From an uncultured Bacilli bacterium (GTDB taxonomy: Bacteria > Bacillota_I > Bacilli_A > RF39 > UBA660), in NCBI GenBank assembly GCA_947625715.1, contig CANQPR010000073.1:1-6611 (forward strand): a stretch of 6,611 nucleotides of DNA. The letters run 5' to 3'. Position 1 is the stretch's first letter. Each line of letters begins with the position of its first letter. Shown in pieces: positions 6,433 to 6,611 of the stretch. The notes beneath the pieces are model-generated. The model worked only from the letters and a program-made list of their open reading frames with translations. It did no database searches and was not told the DNA's origin. The position numbers and the translations under genes are program-made.

Positions 6433-6461
6433 TTGACACGGGGGGGGGGTATTATTATAAA
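6433..6461 (+). promoter_or_regulatory. Sigma-A promoter with a poly-G spacer (probable phase-variable promoter)
   Basis: A perfect TTGACA (6433-6438) is followed by C, ten G, then TATTAT, and a -10 TATAAA (6456-6461), a spacer of exactly 17 bp. The predicted start is near 6468, just before AGAGGTG (6470-6476) and the ATG at 6484. Gain or loss of one or more G would move the hexamers away from the optimum, so tract length should set transcription of the surface gene. Confidence 0.75.
6440..6449. repeat. Homopolymeric tract of ten G
   Basis: Ten consecutive G occur in an intergenic region of a strongly AT-rich genome. Every other G or C run I see in the window is four or shorter. Such tracts are classic slipped-strand mutation sites. 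It lies wholly within a promoter spacer. Confidence 0.95.
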
Positions 6462-6468
6462 ATAATAC
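6449..6468. repeat. Perfect inverted repeat embracing the -10 element
   Basis: GTATTATT (6449-6456) and AATAATAC (6461-6468) are perfect reverse complements around a four-base centre ATAA. The dyad covers the -10 and reaches the predicted transcription start, which is where a repressor or other dimeric regulator would bind. The arms are almost pure A/T, so chance is a real alternative. Confidence 0.6.
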
Positions 6469-6483
6469 TAGAGGTGTTATCAT

Positions 6484-6611
6484 ATGAAAAAGAAAACAAT
6501 AATAATTGTAATATCAATAATAGCTTTAGTATTTATAACAGTAGGAATAAGTTATGCATATTGGACAGTTACTCATAAACAAACAGGAATAAATGAAGTA
6601 TCCACTAGTTG
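6484..6611 (+). CDS. N-terminus of a SipW-type signal-bearing surface protein (3' end outside window)
   Basis: The first 42 codons are present and the window cuts the next one after 'TG'. The ATG at 6484 follows AGAGGTG (6470-6476) by 7 bases. The sequence starts MKKKT, followed by a hydrophobic core (5-21) and GISYAYWTVTHKQTGINEVSTS (21-42). The 'G-(I/V)-x-YAYWT' ending followed by a polar QTGxNxV stretch is typical of SipW-dependent (TasA/CalY-like) signal sequences in gut Bacilli, with cleavage likely after YA near residue 25. The cut codon is probably Cys or Trp. By analogy with the complete gene at 2784 it may carry a beta-sandwich and a DUF6273-like C-terminal domain, but none of that is visible here. 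No SipW signal peptidase gene lies in the window. Expression is probably controlled by the poly-G promoter upstream. Confidence 0.8.
   Translation, partial: MKKKTIIIVISIIALVFITVGISYAYWTVTHKQTGINEVSTS

Noticed and set aside
1..6611. CRISPR array, tRNA/rRNA gene, insertion sequence or invertible-promoter (inverton) structure
   Set aside because: I found no regularly spaced direct repeats, no tRNA-like cloverleaf, no transposase or recombinase gene, and no long inverted repeats flanking a promoter.

Overview
The window is strongly AT-rich (A/T-rich even at first and second codon positions). Its Shine-Dalgarno sites are of the Firmicutes type (AAAGGAGG/GGTGAT) and its promoters are near-consensus sigma-A. 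This points to a low-GC, reduced-genome Bacillota lineage, such as the uncultured gut Bacilli related to RF39/Erysipelotrichales and the Mollicutes. Tryptophan is always TGG and mtaB ends in TGA, so the standard bacterial code (11) fits and the Mycoplasma code is not needed. The taxonomic guess is inference from composition and protein style.

Layout. Positions 1-441 hold the 3' end of a cell-surface protein gene on the plus strand. It converges with no gap on a short yigZ/IMPACT-family gene on the minus strand (442-789). A 98-bp divergent promoter region separates yigZ from a complete uvrC (888-2702), which closes with a terminator hairpin built around its stop codon. Next comes a complete surface protein (GTG start, 2784-4019) with its own consensus promoter and a strong terminator. 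It is followed by an uncharacterised single-pass membrane protein with a long acidic tail (4122-4631), then mtaB, a tRNA methylthiotransferase (4678-5961), then an uncharacterised small soluble protein (6013-6396). The window ends in the first 42 codons of a third surface-type protein with a SipW-dependent-like signal sequence (6484 onward). Gaps between genes are all under 110 bp, and most genes appear to have their own promoter.

How it fits together. Two genes are ordinary housekeeping: uvrC (nucleotide excision repair) and mtaB (ms2t6A37 tRNA modification). Scattered among them are exported modular proteins: an N-terminal SipW-type signal anchor, a beta-sandwich-like region, and a C-terminal domain ending in a '(V/I)RPVxxL ... 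(N/D)PY' motif. They look like members of a multi-copy surface repertoire.

The most interesting element is the promoter of the last gene. A run of ten G, in a genome where I see no other G or C run longer than four, fills the spacer between a perfect -35 (TTGACA) and a -10 (TATAAA). At the observed length the spacer is exactly 17 bp, the optimum. This is the arrangement expected of a slipped-strand phase-variable promoter. It is immediately followed by a perfect 8-bp-arm inverted repeat that embraces the -10. I infer that this surface gene is switched or tuned by changes in G-tract length.
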